DNA of 64,000 nt, from assembly GCA_964019055.1 (NCBI GenBank), contig OZ025211.1, positions 7,194,400 to 7,258,399 on the forward strand, given 5' to 3'. Position 1 is the first letter of the stretch. Each line of letters starts with the position of its first letter. The DNA is from Anthopleura xanthogrammica (lineage: Eukaryota; Cnidaria; Anthozoa; Actiniaria; Actiniidae). The notes beneath the pieces are model-generated. The model was not told the DNA's origin. It was given only the letters and a program-made list of their open reading frames with translations, and made no database searches. Below, piece by piece: positions 24,399-37,400 of the stretch. The translations under genes were made by a program, and so were the position numbers.

Positions 24399-27300
24399 AT
24401 GGAAGAAAATAAAGATGATTATCTTAAGAAGAAACTTCACATTAAAGACAGGTTTATCAAGGTGAGTCTTGCCATCCTGCGACATGCAAAGCGACAACGC
24501 GCTACACGTGCACTTGTATGCTATTGAGGATTTTATCAACCTTGTAGCCAAGGTTCCTCATAGTTCGCAATGCAAGTATCTCAGAATCTTTCATTTGACT
24601 AAGAAGGAGGTAGACTCGATCTACCAGGAAGAAGAAGAAGTACGATGAATGAAATCTTTCGGAGAAGAATATATATAACTGCCAGAAATCTAACTTTCCC
24701 TCGAAAAATACACCAGCTCGCTTAGCTTGCCCACCGATTATTTTACTATTATATTTTTTTGGAGCTCCATAATATGTTTATTTCCCTAAGAATAAGAACC
24801 TTAGTTTGTGATCGCGTAAACTCACCCCAAAGAGCTTGAATACGAGAAACTACACCGGGGGAAAATTAATGTTCCAGAGCAGCAAACATGGCGTGCTGAG
24901 GAGAACCGGGTCCACATCGGAAAGTATTCGAAAGTCTTGGTATCAAAGGCCATCCTATATGACGCGCGCATTGTTTGACGGAGGTTTTTGGTTTGATTTC
25001 AGCGCCTAGAAACAGAAAAGCGTCAGTTAGAAATCGATAATAATTCCCTGAAGCACGAACTAGGGCTGGTTGAATGTCGACTAGACAGCGCGACGAGAAA
25101 CAGAAGAAAAGCTCTTTGTGAGGGAATGCAAACCATTGACTATGAAAGTGCACCTACACAGGAATCCCAAAGGATCAGTGTATGTATATGCAATCTAGTG
25201 TAAGAACATTATGATAGGGATGATGTCGAGCAATGTTTACTGGAATGACCTTCAAAAATTCTCGAACCTTGAAATAACCTAACCAATATATCCCTTGCAC
25301 ATGACGTCAAAGCAGTTCAATTTGGAGGACAAACCAAAAGAATTTCAATCTCCTGAGAATTGGAAACCTCTTGTTTTGCCCTCCAAATTGAGCTGCATTC
25401 CGACGTGCTGCAAGGGATCTATAGCCCACTTTCGATATTCTGGTTGAGTGATCACGCACAATGCAACTCAAGACGAGGAAAACAATGGAGTAATCCTAAT
25501 ATATTTTGTTTGTTTCCCTGGAGCCTCGCCTTGAATTTCTTTGTGGGCGATCACTCAACTAGAATATCGAAAGTGGGCTATTCTGCGCACATGCGATGCC
25601 CAGTCCAGGGATCAAACTTGAGACCCCAGAGGTGAGAGGCGAGTGTATCTATCACTAATACCATCCTTGATTCCCTAAATATAATGCCGGGTAGCTAGGG
25701 ATAACCGGTACCCAGCACTTCTGGAAGTGTAATCGTGTGTATCTTTTGCAAATATTTCCAAAGTCATTATCAATATTGCGTTAATAAATACTGCGGTAAT
25801 AATGTTGTGATTACCGTACCGTGCCGTGCCGTACGGTTGCCATTCTTCACATATATGATCGTCTCTTACAACAAAGTATCTATACTGAACACGTTGCAGA
25901 TTGAGCCTCATAGCATGGCTGGTAGTTTGATACCAAGGTACATCCCATTCCCTAACTCCTGTACTTCTAGTCTAGAGGTAAGACATCAAATATTAATCGA
26001 ATTCTCAGCAATAAGATTTCAAGTGGGTCTGAAATGGGAAAACATTGCGCCCAAGGTAAACAGGTCTTAGTATCTGGATCAGCTCTTGGGTTATGTTATC
26101 TTTAGGAAGCACTTTTGCAGTCTTCTAATAATTCATTCTAAATATTTTTTGCTCTGACAAGGAATTTTGTTGTAAAAATTAAGGTGGCGCCTGACCTACA
26201 CGAAAGAATTCCAATGCCCGCAATGAATGTCGGTCAAGATGTCAAGAAAGACCAGCTGCTTAATGAAAACCTGGAATACACTTTAGAGGTCAGGGGAAAC
26301 CTAATTCTAGATTATTAACCCATGACATTTATCATTTTTCACGTGACATCAAAGCAGCTCAATTTAATTTGGAGGACAAAACAAAAGAATTTCAATCTCC
26401 TGAGATTTGGAATCTATTGTTTTGTCCTCCAAATTCGGCTGCATTCCGACGTGCTGTAAGGGGTCTATACCAGCTAGTAGACAATTAATTGCATGCCAAA
26501 CATATGTACATTTGCAGATTTCATATCTGAAAGCGAGACTCAAAAGTTCAGATGCCGCGAGGACAGTAGCTGAAAGGTAATGAAATCGGAACTGGATTCA
26601 AAGACTAGAAAAAGTGCACTCGCGCTTGAACTGGTAATCTTTTACTTTTTTCCCCAGAAAAATTGAGAGTCTCGAGGAAAAATTAAGAAATCTGGAAAAG
26701 GCATTTGGTCGAGAAACATTAATTGGTCGAGAAATGTCAGGAAACGTGGAGGTTAGTATTCCCAAAAGATGGCTGGTGACATCAGGTGAGGCAGAAAGTA
26801 CACATGATAGCTTGTGGGATCGCGGGATCGCATCTATTCATTGAAAACTAAAAGATTTGGCGATGAATCGAAATTGAAATTACGTGCGTTTGATTCAGCA
26901 AGCCTTGTGTGTGTTGTCCAAACTTCCGGGACGGGTTTTAGTTTTTAGTACGGTTTTTTGTGAGATCTTGAATGCGGTGAATCTTGATGAACTCTTCTGA
27001 AAAAAAATGTCTTCATAATTTACTAAAATAACTCATCCTTTTTAACTAGAATGCTGGTCAAGCTGGTTCTTGCTTCTTCCCAGGTGATTCAAACAGCTCA
27101 CACAGCCAAGCTAGGACAAGCAGGGCTCCTATTAAAAACCATCCATCTGATTTCGGTACAACTCCAAGCAAGTCTGCCAGAAAAGATAGTATCGTTGCCT
27201 ACAGCACGCTCATGACTTGTTTGAACCGTATTTTACAAGTAAGAAGATTTTCTTTTCTTTTGGACTGAAAACCAGCGATTTTTCCACTTCGTCCTCTAAA

Positions 27301-27502
27301 CGGCCTCGGCTTGCCTCGGCCTTCCATCTTCGGCTTGCCTCGGCCTTCCATCGTCGGCTTGCCTCGGCCTTCCATCTTCGGCTTTCTAACTGACTTCCGT
27401 TCATTTTCCCTCGATTTTTTTCAGGCTGTCATTTCCCTGGACGAGAAGATGAATCATATTCAAAAAGACTGGCAAAGACATCCACTGGGAGTAAGCTCAT
27501 AA
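24399..27502 (+). CDS. Coiled-coil protein of unknown function
   Basis: I do not recognise this protein. Seven exons, 24399-24461, 25003-25179, 26184-26288, 26518-26576, 26658-26751, 27050-27238 and 27425-27502, join in phase to 254 aa. Residues about 8-60 (LKKKLHIKDRFIK then RLETEKRQLEIDNNSLKHEL) and about 100-165 (ending ESLEEKLRNLEKAFG) look like coiled coils. A Ser/Thr/Pro-rich linker (about 165-205) leads to a short C-terminal helical part (NRILQAVISLDEKMNHIQKD). No signal peptide or membrane segment is seen, so it is probably cytosolic. The acceptor of exon 3 has a weak pyrimidine tract. AATAAA follows near 27809. The exon chain is well supported by phase; the start rests on the first ATG and an alternative first exon is possible. 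Confidence 0.65.
24529..24639 (+). other. Possible cassette exon with death-domain-like sequence
   Basis: Inside intron 1 of the coiled-coil gene, a frame open from about 24466 to 24648 encodes a stretch beginning DFINLVAKV and containing KYLRIFHLTKKEVDSIYQ. This pattern (hydrophobic helix, then W/Y-x-x-L-x-x-x-x-x-L-x-x-x-x-(I/V)-x-x-I) is what helices 2-4 of death-fold domains look like. AG at 24527-24528 and GTACG at 24640 would make a 111-bp exon in phase 0/0, compatible with its neighbours, but the acceptor lacks a pyrimidine tract and the preceding intron would be only 67 bp. Confidence 0.25.
25288..25422. mobile_element. Palindromic GGAGGACAAAAC MITE, copy 2
   Basis: About 135 bp with arms of roughly 55 bp: left TCCCTTGCACATGACGTC...TTTGGAGGACAAAC, right the inverse through CCTCCAAATTGAGCTGC and CTGCAAGGGATC. 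Copies also at 15327, 26340 and 56938. Non-coding. Confidence 0.65.
25421..25581. mobile_element. MITE with ATAGCCCACTTTCGATATTC termini
   Basis: 161 bp with terminal inverted repeats of about 33 bp: ATAGCCCACTTTCGATATTC at the left, GAATATCGAAAGTGGGCTAT at the right. It abuts the preceding MITE and shares its last two bases. Non-coding. Confidence 0.7.
25596..25677 (-). mobile_element. tRNA-derived SINE head fragment, copy 3
   Basis: Minus-strand tRNA-like head: CTCGCCTCTCACCTCTGGGG and a B-box-like GTTTGATCCCTGGACTGG, preceded by GGGAATCAAGG. Third element in a tight cluster in intron 2 of the coiled-coil gene. Confidence 0.5.
26340..26468. mobile_element. Palindromic GGAGGACAAAAC MITE, copy 3
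   Basis: In the intron after exon 3 of the coiled-coil gene. Arms CACGTGACATCAAAGCAGC and the inverse around CGACGTGCTGTAAGGGGTC, central AATCTCCTGAGATT palindrome. Non-coding. Confidence 0.65.
27302..27385. repeat. Three-unit tandem repeat of about 26 bp
   Basis: TCGGCTTGCCTCGGCCTTCC followed by ATCTTC or ATCGTC is repeated three times in the last intron of the coiled-coil gene. Confidence 0.8.
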
Positions 27503-28472
27503 AATCTATCGCACAACTTTAATTGTGCAAATGACAGGTTCTAGAGCGCATTGGCGCTATAGCTAGCACTCTTTAGTCTTTGATAACTATAATATAGTCA
27601 ACAACATTCAACACTTACAAATACTCGTCATTAATCCATATTCAAATCGCCGTTCAGTAAGAAAAAAATGTTAAAAGGGATGTTCAAGGTAACCCAAGCA
27701 AGGGCACTAAGAGTGCCCGAGTTCGAATTCCTTGCTTTGCTTCATCCAAATGTAGTCAACCAAGAGTTGAGAGTCCTTCCACTTTGAATGTGAAAAATTA
27801 ATTGAGAAATAAAAGTTCTGAGAAAACACTTTACAAATTCAAGTCTTATACTCTATATATTAGGACACCAGAATTTGTTTGGAAAAAAATTAGTGCGGGG
27901 CATGCAAAAATATTTTTTTCAATTGCTTACTTGAAAGTTTTAAGAGGACTGCATACTAATGAAAACATCCATGGAAAAGTTTTTGGATCACTTTATTCTT
28001 TAAACGAAAATTTAATATTGATTTCAAATCTTGAAGGGGGAAAAAAGGAGTGCTCCGAAATCATTTTCAAGATAGTTTTTTTAGAGCGATTTTGAAGAGA
28101 GAGAAAATTCATGACAGGTCATTTTTGCTTGTCAACTTTTGAAAATTATTTTTATTGGGCAAATACTGAACTTCATTATTTCGACGATCCCTTGCTTGGT
28201 TGCTTGTCTGGGAGAGCGACCCAATCGTTTTTCTTTGCTTCTCTTTGTCAAAATGCCGTTACCCAGTCACAATGCATGGCAACTATGTTTTACATCACAA
28301 TATGACATTTAATCCTTAATACAACATCCATGGGTAAACAATGCATCACAGCAAGAGTACAGTTAACGGATTAGGCAATCGATATTAACGGTTTTTGGCG
28401 GTTATACGGTACAATTTGAACTTGCCAGCCAAGCAAGCAGGAGGTTCACGATAGATATCAAACAAAAATCAA
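27503..28472. other. Spacer between coiled-coil and astacin genes
   Basis: About 970 bp with no supported gene. AATAAA near 27809 probably ends the upstream transcript. The 97-codon frame at 27802-28095 is AT-rich without domain signal. Confidence 0.5.
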
Positions 28473-31400
28473 ATGGCCTCTGGAGCTTTACTGGTTGCAT
28501 TATTCTTGCTGTCGTTCCAAGTCAACTTGTTGAATGGTTCTCCTGGACTTTCAAGAGGTTTGTCATAGACATTATAATATAAACTTGTACAAGCCGCAAA
28601 GCATAAAGCATGACCTTTGTATATAACGTACCCGAGAACGTACATGTAAGTGTTATTGGCCTGCATGGTGGTGCTTATCGAGTCAATCAAAATATATATT
28701 CCTAGCGAATAATTTCAGTTTAACTATAGCAAAACTGATACAATATTTCTAGAAATATATCGTAAACAAGTACTGTGACAAGCGATGAGTTCAATGCTAT
28801 GTCTGTCGTGATATACAAAGTTGGGGTTTAAAATTCAAATTTTTGATCACTTAGGCATTTGCTTTTAAATAGGTTTTTCCTTTGATTCAAGGCGGGTTTT
28901 TCTCCGGGTTCTCCGGTTTTCCTCTATCCTCAAAACCTAACACTTCAAATTTCAATTCGATGTAGCTGGTCCTAACTAGCCGTGCCCTGACCGTCTTTGA
29001 TCAGCCCAGAGGTAATATTTCAGGGTATTGCCGGTCAAAAGGTTGAATTTTTTTTAAATACCAATCATGATTCTTTTATACCCATTTTCAGTTAATGCAA
29101 CCATCTAGCTACGATTCTTCTGGGTTTTTATTTAAGCCTTTCGTCGCTTAGATTTATAACGGTTTAGTTGATTTGAGGGAACTGGTTGCCTGAGGGTTGA
29201 GCAGAAAAACCAGACGTCCAATGCTGATCAGTGTAAATTATTAGAACTGTTTGGCTGCTTATCATGTTTATCACGCATCATAGAGTTAATTAACGTTACT
29301 GTACGGCTCAGTGAACTAACGGCTTAGTTCTAGTCTCTATCATTGCAAGGTCACCGTTCGTCTCGCTTCGATGCAAAGGCCCGGCTACCTTTCGAGATGG
29401 CACAGGGAACTGTAAACTGGCTAGATAAGACAACTCGATTATAACCGGTATCTCGGTTATGCCGAGGAAAATAGAAAAAAATAAGTGAGGGGAGGTTATA
29501 TTTTTAAGCGAGGGTAGATGGGTGTGTCAGGGTAGTGGGAGGGGAGGGAGGCATTTGATCGCTTCAGTTGATAACCCTTTCATTGAGGACAAGACTGAAT
29601 ATCTTTGTTTCGCATATAACTGACGTCTAGGTAAATCATATCAAGATGACTTGGAATTCCAGGAAAAATTACGAGCTATTCTAGAAGGTAAGAAAAAACT
29701 TATTTGTTTGTCATATTACACTGTAAGGTTAAGCAGACTTCATCCCCTTCTCCTTGCTTTCCTCTTCACTTCTCTGCTCCTTGCCTCTTATCTCATCGAC
29801 TCTATCTCTATCTTTATCTCCTCTCCTCTGCTCTCCTCTCCTCACCATATTCATGTTCTTTTTTGCCCCAGATGTCAAAGATGATGACACTCACTCCCGT
29901 ATTATGGCGGTCAACGAGGCTCACAGGAAGTACCAAGATGACGCGCAAAAGAAACAACCAATCGACGTGGAGGAGAACATCGTGGAGACGAACATGGGTA
30001 ATTTTACATGAGACACTTTTCGCGATAATTCGATTTTCATGTAATATAGGGTAGCTTTTTTCAAATGCTTTACATAAGCAGACCAGATTCAGGAGCTACA
30101 AGTCTTCGTCGCTTAAAGATCTATTTTCCACATGAAAAAAAGGAAAAAAGGAAGAAAGAAAGACAGAAAGGAAGGAAGGAAGGGAGGAAGGAAGGAAGGA
30201 ATGAAGGAAAAAAGAAAGAAAGAAAAATATTGATTTTTAAACTTGATAATAGTTATCCTGGAAGGATCACTTTGTTCAAATCATTTTAATAGCATCAAAT
30301 CATTCCTGACTTTTCTCACTCTTTCTCCAGAACAAGGTGTTGATAATCTTTTCGAGGGTGACATCGAACTGTCGTCAGGGCAAAAAGAAATGATACGACA
30401 AACAGGGACCCTGAACAAAAGAACGGCAGGTCAAATAAGTGTTTACTCCCTGTGGCGTGATCGTTTGATTCCTTACATGATCGCACCTGTCTTGAGTAAG
30501 TAATAATTCAATCAGTGCGCGTGACTGAGACCACTGCTTATCCAATTAGAATGCTTATATCGATACGGCACCGTCATTACTTTATGAAATAACTGAATAT
30601 CTCGCTCTCTGATTGGTCGAGGGCGCGTGCTTTATATGAATCATCTTCCATTGTTGTTGATTATATTATCTTCTAGAGAGTAAGCGTCATCTCATCAGAG
30701 AAGCTGTAAGGATATTTCAACGTGACACATGTTTAAAATTCTATGAATTGTCGTCAGCTCCTTCCAACATGAACTACCTGTACATCGATAGACAAGCAGG
30801 GTATGTATTTGGTCATTCACCTATCCTTCTATCTCCTTCAATTCAGTGGCGTAGCGTTGTAAGGGTTCCAAGTGGGGTGGCGAGCGCGCGCGCCAAATCC
30901 ACAGGAACTCCAACAGGAAAAAAACATATAATCGCATAGGTCTTGTCCGTAGTCCCTCACGGTCCTCTTGTGCAGGAAATCCCTTGATAATATCCGCAGT
31001 CAAGTACCTTAAGATTTAAACAAGAGAATATGAACTATTTCATTTTCTCTTTATTTAAATTATTGGGTCATATCTAGGTGTCACTCCAAGATTGGGAAGT
31101 CTTATTCCAAGAGGCACCAAATTCTGTCACTAGGCAACGGCTGTCATGACATCGGTACCATTCTACACGAGATGACGCATGCTGTCGGTGAGTATTGACC
31201 AATAGATTTCTTTGGAATCCTTCAATAGATTATATCAGGGGAATCAGTTGGTGTAACGGTAGTTCGTAGTTTACTATCCTTTCGCCCCTGTGGTCTCGGG
31301 ATCAATTCGATCCTGTACTCGGTATCATATGTGAGTAGGGTTTGTTGAGTCTTTTAAGGTATGCAACGACTCGACTTACGTTCTTTCATTTTAGGTTTCT

Positions 31401-34285
31401 TTCACGAGCAGGCAAGAACGGACCGAGACAAGTACGTCAGGGTTTTATGGGAAAACATAATTGCAGGTAAAATCACATACAGCCAATTTGATGACCATCA
31501 TGAAAACATTAGTCGAGTGCTTTTTGTTTCTCAGTTCTTGCCAGTTAGCAGATAATTCCTTCAAGAATCATCTCATAAAAATTCTATCCTCACGCTCATA
31601 TTCCCATCGGTCATTAATCCATGCATCTCCCACGAAATTCTATCAATCTTTGTGTCTTATGTCTTATGGTCCTGTTCCCAGTTATCCAAATCCATTCCTA
31701 GTGCATGCATACAATCCCTGTTTCCTTCCAGAGTAACGTTTTAAGAGATCCCAGTTGCCTTATTGCTGGGTTTCAATCAGCTGGTAAAATTCTTTGAATA
31801 CCGTTATCTGCACCAAATGGTTGTCAAACACTGATCAACAAGTGCTGTCAACTACAAATAAATTTATTGAAAACTTGTGATTCAGCTGTTGAACATTTCG
31901 CAAGAGACAGGAAATGACGTCAAGTATTGACTTGAACTTGCCCAATGTCCGTCCACACGTTCACATATATAGTATTAAATACAAATAAATAAATAGAAAA
32001 GATAAATGAGAATTGACAATCGATTCCACACTGGATTCCGTAGAGTGGCTCTTTTTCCACTGCATTCAAGTTGTAATTTAGGAGTTGGTTTTGCGGAGGG
32101 AGGAAAACCTGGAGAACCTGGGAAAAAACCTCCAAGCACAGGAGAGAAACAACAAATAACTCTACTCTAAATCCTTCCTTCTTTCTTTCTGTGTTCCCAG
32201 GCCAGGAATACAACTTCGAACGACACGATATTGGGTCAGTTGGTTCTCTTGGTCTCCCTTATGACTACGAGAGCTTGATGCATTATGGCAAAAAGACTTT
32301 TACACGCAACGGCGAGAATACTCTTGAACGTATCGATAACCCAAACGCCAAGCTTGGAAGGACCGGTGGTGCCTTTAGTTCTACGGATAAGGTTGCCATT
32401 AATGCACTTTATGACTGCACTAAGTATCCAGGTATGTGTCGGTTGTACTTATATGTATTCTGTCTGAGACTTCATGGTCAGGAGCTGGACCCACTTTTAT
32501 CGATACGCGCGCGGCGAGGACGAACCGAGTAGCGGGAAAAGTCTGGTAAAAATTGTTTCTCTGCAGCATTCTTCGTATTTAGTGCGCGCGCTGTTTTCCT
32601 TTTATTTTTGCGATATAAATTTGTAAATTAATGAGCAAAGTAGGTCCTGTTCTGGACTAGAGACTTCAGTCTCTATGTCATCAATTTGACTTCTCGTTTC
32701 GATGAATGTTCACTGTGTGAAAATAAAAAAGTGCGTCATGAGGAGAACTGATTTTAAATAAGAGTTTATTAATGAAAGCAGAGCAAAAATGTTGATGTAT
32801 GTATAACCCAGTGATCGACTAAACCACAATGAACACTTGAAGTTAGCTCCTGCTAAAAACCACACAGCTTTATCGTAAATAGAAACAGAGCCATGCAAGC
32901 CAAGAGGAAAAGCTTATCGTTTCATTGCTCATTGCTTTATTGAACACGACGGGCAGTGAATGGCAAGCACTGCCCGTCATGTTCAATCATCCATGTAGTT
33001 ATCTATGGCGAGAACTTACGAAAGATGAAGTCCATAGGAAACCGGAAATGATGTAAATTGATAGCAACCAATTTCACTGTTGCATGCGCAGACACTTCAT
33101 CGTTTAACAAAAATTAGCTTTGATAAATGGTAACATTTATTCTATTCTTATTTATAGCTGGCTATAGTGGATATTCAAGCTGGTCTGAGTGGCTCCCATG
33201 TAACTGGGCCTGTAATCGTGCTCGTCAGCGGTACTGTATCGGTGCCGGAAGTGCATATCTAAAGAAGAAGCTTTGTCCGGGATCAGACGAGCACGGGGTC
33301 CATATCGAACGTAAAAAATGTGCACCAAGTGAATGCGGTAAGAATCTAACGCTCTGATATCAAAGCTGTTAAAGTACTATTTCAATAGCACGTGCGGAAT
33401 CACGAGGTCGCAACGGAGTAGGTTTTTAGTGGACGTCAATCAAGGCGTTTCCATGACATTCCATATAGGCACTTGTCCTTGAAAACTTTGTGTTTTCCGA
33501 ACATGTCATGGAAACATTTTGATTGACGTCCATCAAAATCTATTTTGTCGTGACGGCGTGATGATTCCGTGTGTTTTATTGAGAAGCCAAGGATGTTAAG
33601 AATAAACAGAAGAACTGTTAATTCTTAACATCAAGGGGACTTCCCGCCAGCGCCTGATCATGATTCACCATGTGAATGTGCGCCTTCTGTACATTTTCTC
33701 TGTACTTTAGTCAAAAGACATGTGACGTTTTTGGCTTGCGTTGCTGTTCTAAGGGGGAGGGGAAAGGGGCACTCCATTTCTTCAAGAGTTTTTCCATGCA
33801 GATTTCACTCGAATGTCTCATCGAAATCAAAATTATTAAAATGGCGCAATACGTTACCGCAAATGATGCTCTATAAACAGATCGCTCCTTTGACGAGCGG
33901 CCAGACAAGGATCATGAACGACCCTAAAAATCTTTTCCCGTTTGTCCGTGAGAAATATTGTCATAACATATTGCACCTGTCTTTGTTACAGGACCAATAA
34001 ACGGTGGATGGTCACGATGGAGTCCCTGGTCTTCGTGCAATGCCAAGTGCGGTCAAGGAACAAAAACTAGAGATCGTGAGTGCACAAACCCTTACCCGAT
34101 GCGCGATGGTAAAGAATGTCCAGGAAAAAAGAAAGAGACAGTAAAATGTACAGCGGGAAAGTGTAGACTAGGTAAGGTCTGTTTCTTTCTCCATGTTGAC
34201 GCTCCTAATGTTATATTTCAATTATCTCTCCTTGATTAGAGTCTTTATTCCTTAGAAGCATCTTTCCTTTCTGTGTAGCTTTAAC

Positions 34286-34317
<32 letters not shown>

Positions 34318-34420
34318 TGGAGAGAGGAGGTAAAATGAACGCTTTAAATAGCTTTAAATACCCGTAAATACCCATAAAACGGAGCACTAATGGAGAGAGG
34401 GGGTAAAATGAACGCTTTAA

Positions 34421-34453
<33 letters not shown>

Positions 34454-37400
34454 TGGAGAGAGGGGGTAAAATGAACGCTTTAAATAGCTTTAAATACCCG
34501 TAAATACCCATAAAACGGAGCACTAATGGAGAGAGGGGGTAAAATGAACGCTTTAAATAGCTTTAAATACCCGTAAATACCCGTAAAACGAAGCACTGAT
34601 GGAGAGAGGGGGTAAAATGAACGCTTTAAATAGCTTTAAATATCCGTAAATACCCATAAAACGGAGCACTGATGAAGAGAGGGGGGTAAAATGAACGCAC
34701 CGTCGGCCTCAAAATAAGGACGCTTTATCTTTTACCTTTTTAGTCCGCTTTTCTATGCCTCCCTCCGCTAAATCCAACAAGCTAAATTCAGTTCATTTCA
34801 ATGTGTGAGTTAGCCGTACACTAACTTCGATCATGCAGCCCAGAGATTGATTCAGGGCATCGCCTGATAAAAAATTTTTTTTTTTTGCCCGGTCAATAAA
34901 CAAGAAGAAAGAAAGCAATTTGATGTATCTAGCGCAACCTAAGTTCGGTACGTTGCGATTTCTGCGTCACTTGGGTTTTCTCCTGATTGGGTCAGTTTTC
35001 TTTCAGTGATTATGTAATAATGCTTCACTATCTTACAGCACACTACGAGACGCAGTTTGAAGGTAACATGGGATCTTGGAAATCTGAGGGACCTGGTTAC
35101 TTGAAATGGAATGTGGAAGACATCTGGAGAAAGCCTGGACCAAAAGCTGATCACACCTCTGGAAAATTAAGAGGTATTTTCCTGACTGAGTGCATGTCTG
35201 TTCGTAACTGATAAATGAGAGTCTATACTTCGGCGCTCAATCAAAATACCTCCTCGTGTCTCGCTGACATCCAATAAATTTGCAACAGTCATTATCAAAA
35301 GCCAAATCAAGAAGTGTCTGAAAATCATCAAGCTAGTCGAGGAAAAATGAAAGCGCTCTATTTCTGTAACCTTAGTGAGGCTGGATCGGAATAGCAGTTT
35401 GCAATTGATGGCCAGTGTATGCACACCAACCCAGTTCACTTGACATTGTAGCCTTTGTATTCGGCAAGGGAAGGTTCACCTACAATGTTGACATTTATTT
35501 TTCTCTTGATGTAGGAGGATATCTCTACTTGCCCACGAGTCCAAGCTCTGTTTCTAAAGGCAAAGCAAAGTTTAAAAATACTTTTGGTTGGGGCGACAAG
35601 CCATTTTGTTTAACATTCTACTACGTCATGGATGGCCCTTCTGTCGGCACCCTGTCCGTCGTTGTTCGAATCCTTATGAGAAATGACAAGAGATCATGGA
35701 CCGTTTTCACTGCCAGTGGGTCCAAGGGAAGGCAGTGGCATTTCGGAAGTGCCTTCATCAACGTGATCAACAAAAATTTCGAGGTTTGTTTGTTTAACTG
35801 TACAGTGTTGAATCTCATCCTTGACTGAATTAAACGAGGTGGTGGCTGAGAACCAATGTTTCGCACGGTAAATATATAGGTAATCTTGTCCTCAGAGTCC
35901 TCCGGTTTATCGATCGCCGGCCGGCCCAAAAATAGGAAGAGGCTGAAGGACTAAAGGACTAGATTGGGGGTACTCGGCAAAGTCTTTGGGTGGACAAGAA
36001 TTTATTTTTTTTGTATTATATAGTTTTGAAATCTGAGATATGTATACAGCCTTTTCAAATAACGTTGATAACGGGAGATCTGGAATAGTCGATCTGAGAC
36101 CAGTAGGAATTGGTGGGTGTCAACATGAATTTTTGTGAATTAATGCGATAAGTGACACAAATTAGCAATTCAACACCATTGAAGCTTAATTGATTGCAAC
36201 TATGCATTTGCAATATTTATGAGATGAGCATTCGCATTAATTGAAATAGGTGTATATGCATTGTTATTCCATAGGTATCATTTGAGGGTTCTGGTAATGG
36301 TGGAAAGGAACAAGGCACTATCGCTTTAGATGATCTGTATTACTATAACGGACGGTGCCCAAACACCCCAACAGGTATGCCATGAAAGACCTTTTCGGCT
36401 TCATGGAGCGTAATGTTTCCCCATTTTAGATCACGTGTCATTCCCTAGAGTATTATTTCTTTGTTTAACGGTTGCACATGAGAAGACACATGAACATGGA
36501 TAAAACTCATACAAGGAAGAATCTTATTCTCTTCTTAAGACCTTTTCGGCTTCATGCGCATAAAAAGACACATGAATATGGATACGACACAAACAAATAA
36601 TCTTATTCTCTTCTTTACTTTATATTTCTAAAGCGAAGCCAACAGTTCCTCCGTGTATTGACATTGAAATGAAGTGCCAAGAATGGGCCTATGAGGGAGA
36701 ATGTACTAGAAGACCGAAATTCATGACTAAATTCTGCAGGAAGAGCTGCGTGTGTTCACGTAAGTTTAAGATATAGATCACCAAAGATATGTTCAACCAA
36801 AGAAAGCGAGTGCACAATCAGCCGTTTCTCTTATAGTCCTAATACCTATACATATTGATTTGCTTGTTTGTAGCTGTCAAGTGCGAAGATACTCACAAGA
36901 AGTGCTCTCACTGGGCGGATACTGGTGAATGTAAGAAGAACGCTGGTTGGATGAGGAAAAACTGCTGCGTGTCCTGCAGGAAAGGTGAGAGAAGGGTGAT
37001 GTAGTGCACTCGCAAAGAGGGAGAGAGGGGGCCACCTCTCTCCAATTTAAAGGGGTAGGGGGAGTGAGTACACATCAGCCGTTTGCTTGATTAATGGCAT
37101 TAGTTTACTAGCACTACCAGAATCTTCTGCAAAGTTCCTTTCTTATTCAAATTTATCTCATGACAATAGCAATGACTGAAAAAGAAATTGTCTAGAACGA
37201 TCAATCGTAGTGATATGTTTTTTTTTACCCCAGAGCTCTCGTGCACCGACTCAGACGAGAAAAAATGTTCAAATTGGGCAAAGAAAGATGAATGTACCAA
37301 AAACTCTGGCTGGATGATCAAAAACTGCTGCAAGTCTTGTAAAAAAGGTAAGATTTATGTAAACGTTAAAAACAATGTATTACGGTTGGTGCGATGGTAT

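Noticed and set aside
34280..34700. Regularly spaced repeats resembling a CRISPR array
   Set aside because: The units are head-to-tail with no unique spacers, lie in an intron of an animal gene, and no cas gene exists in the window.
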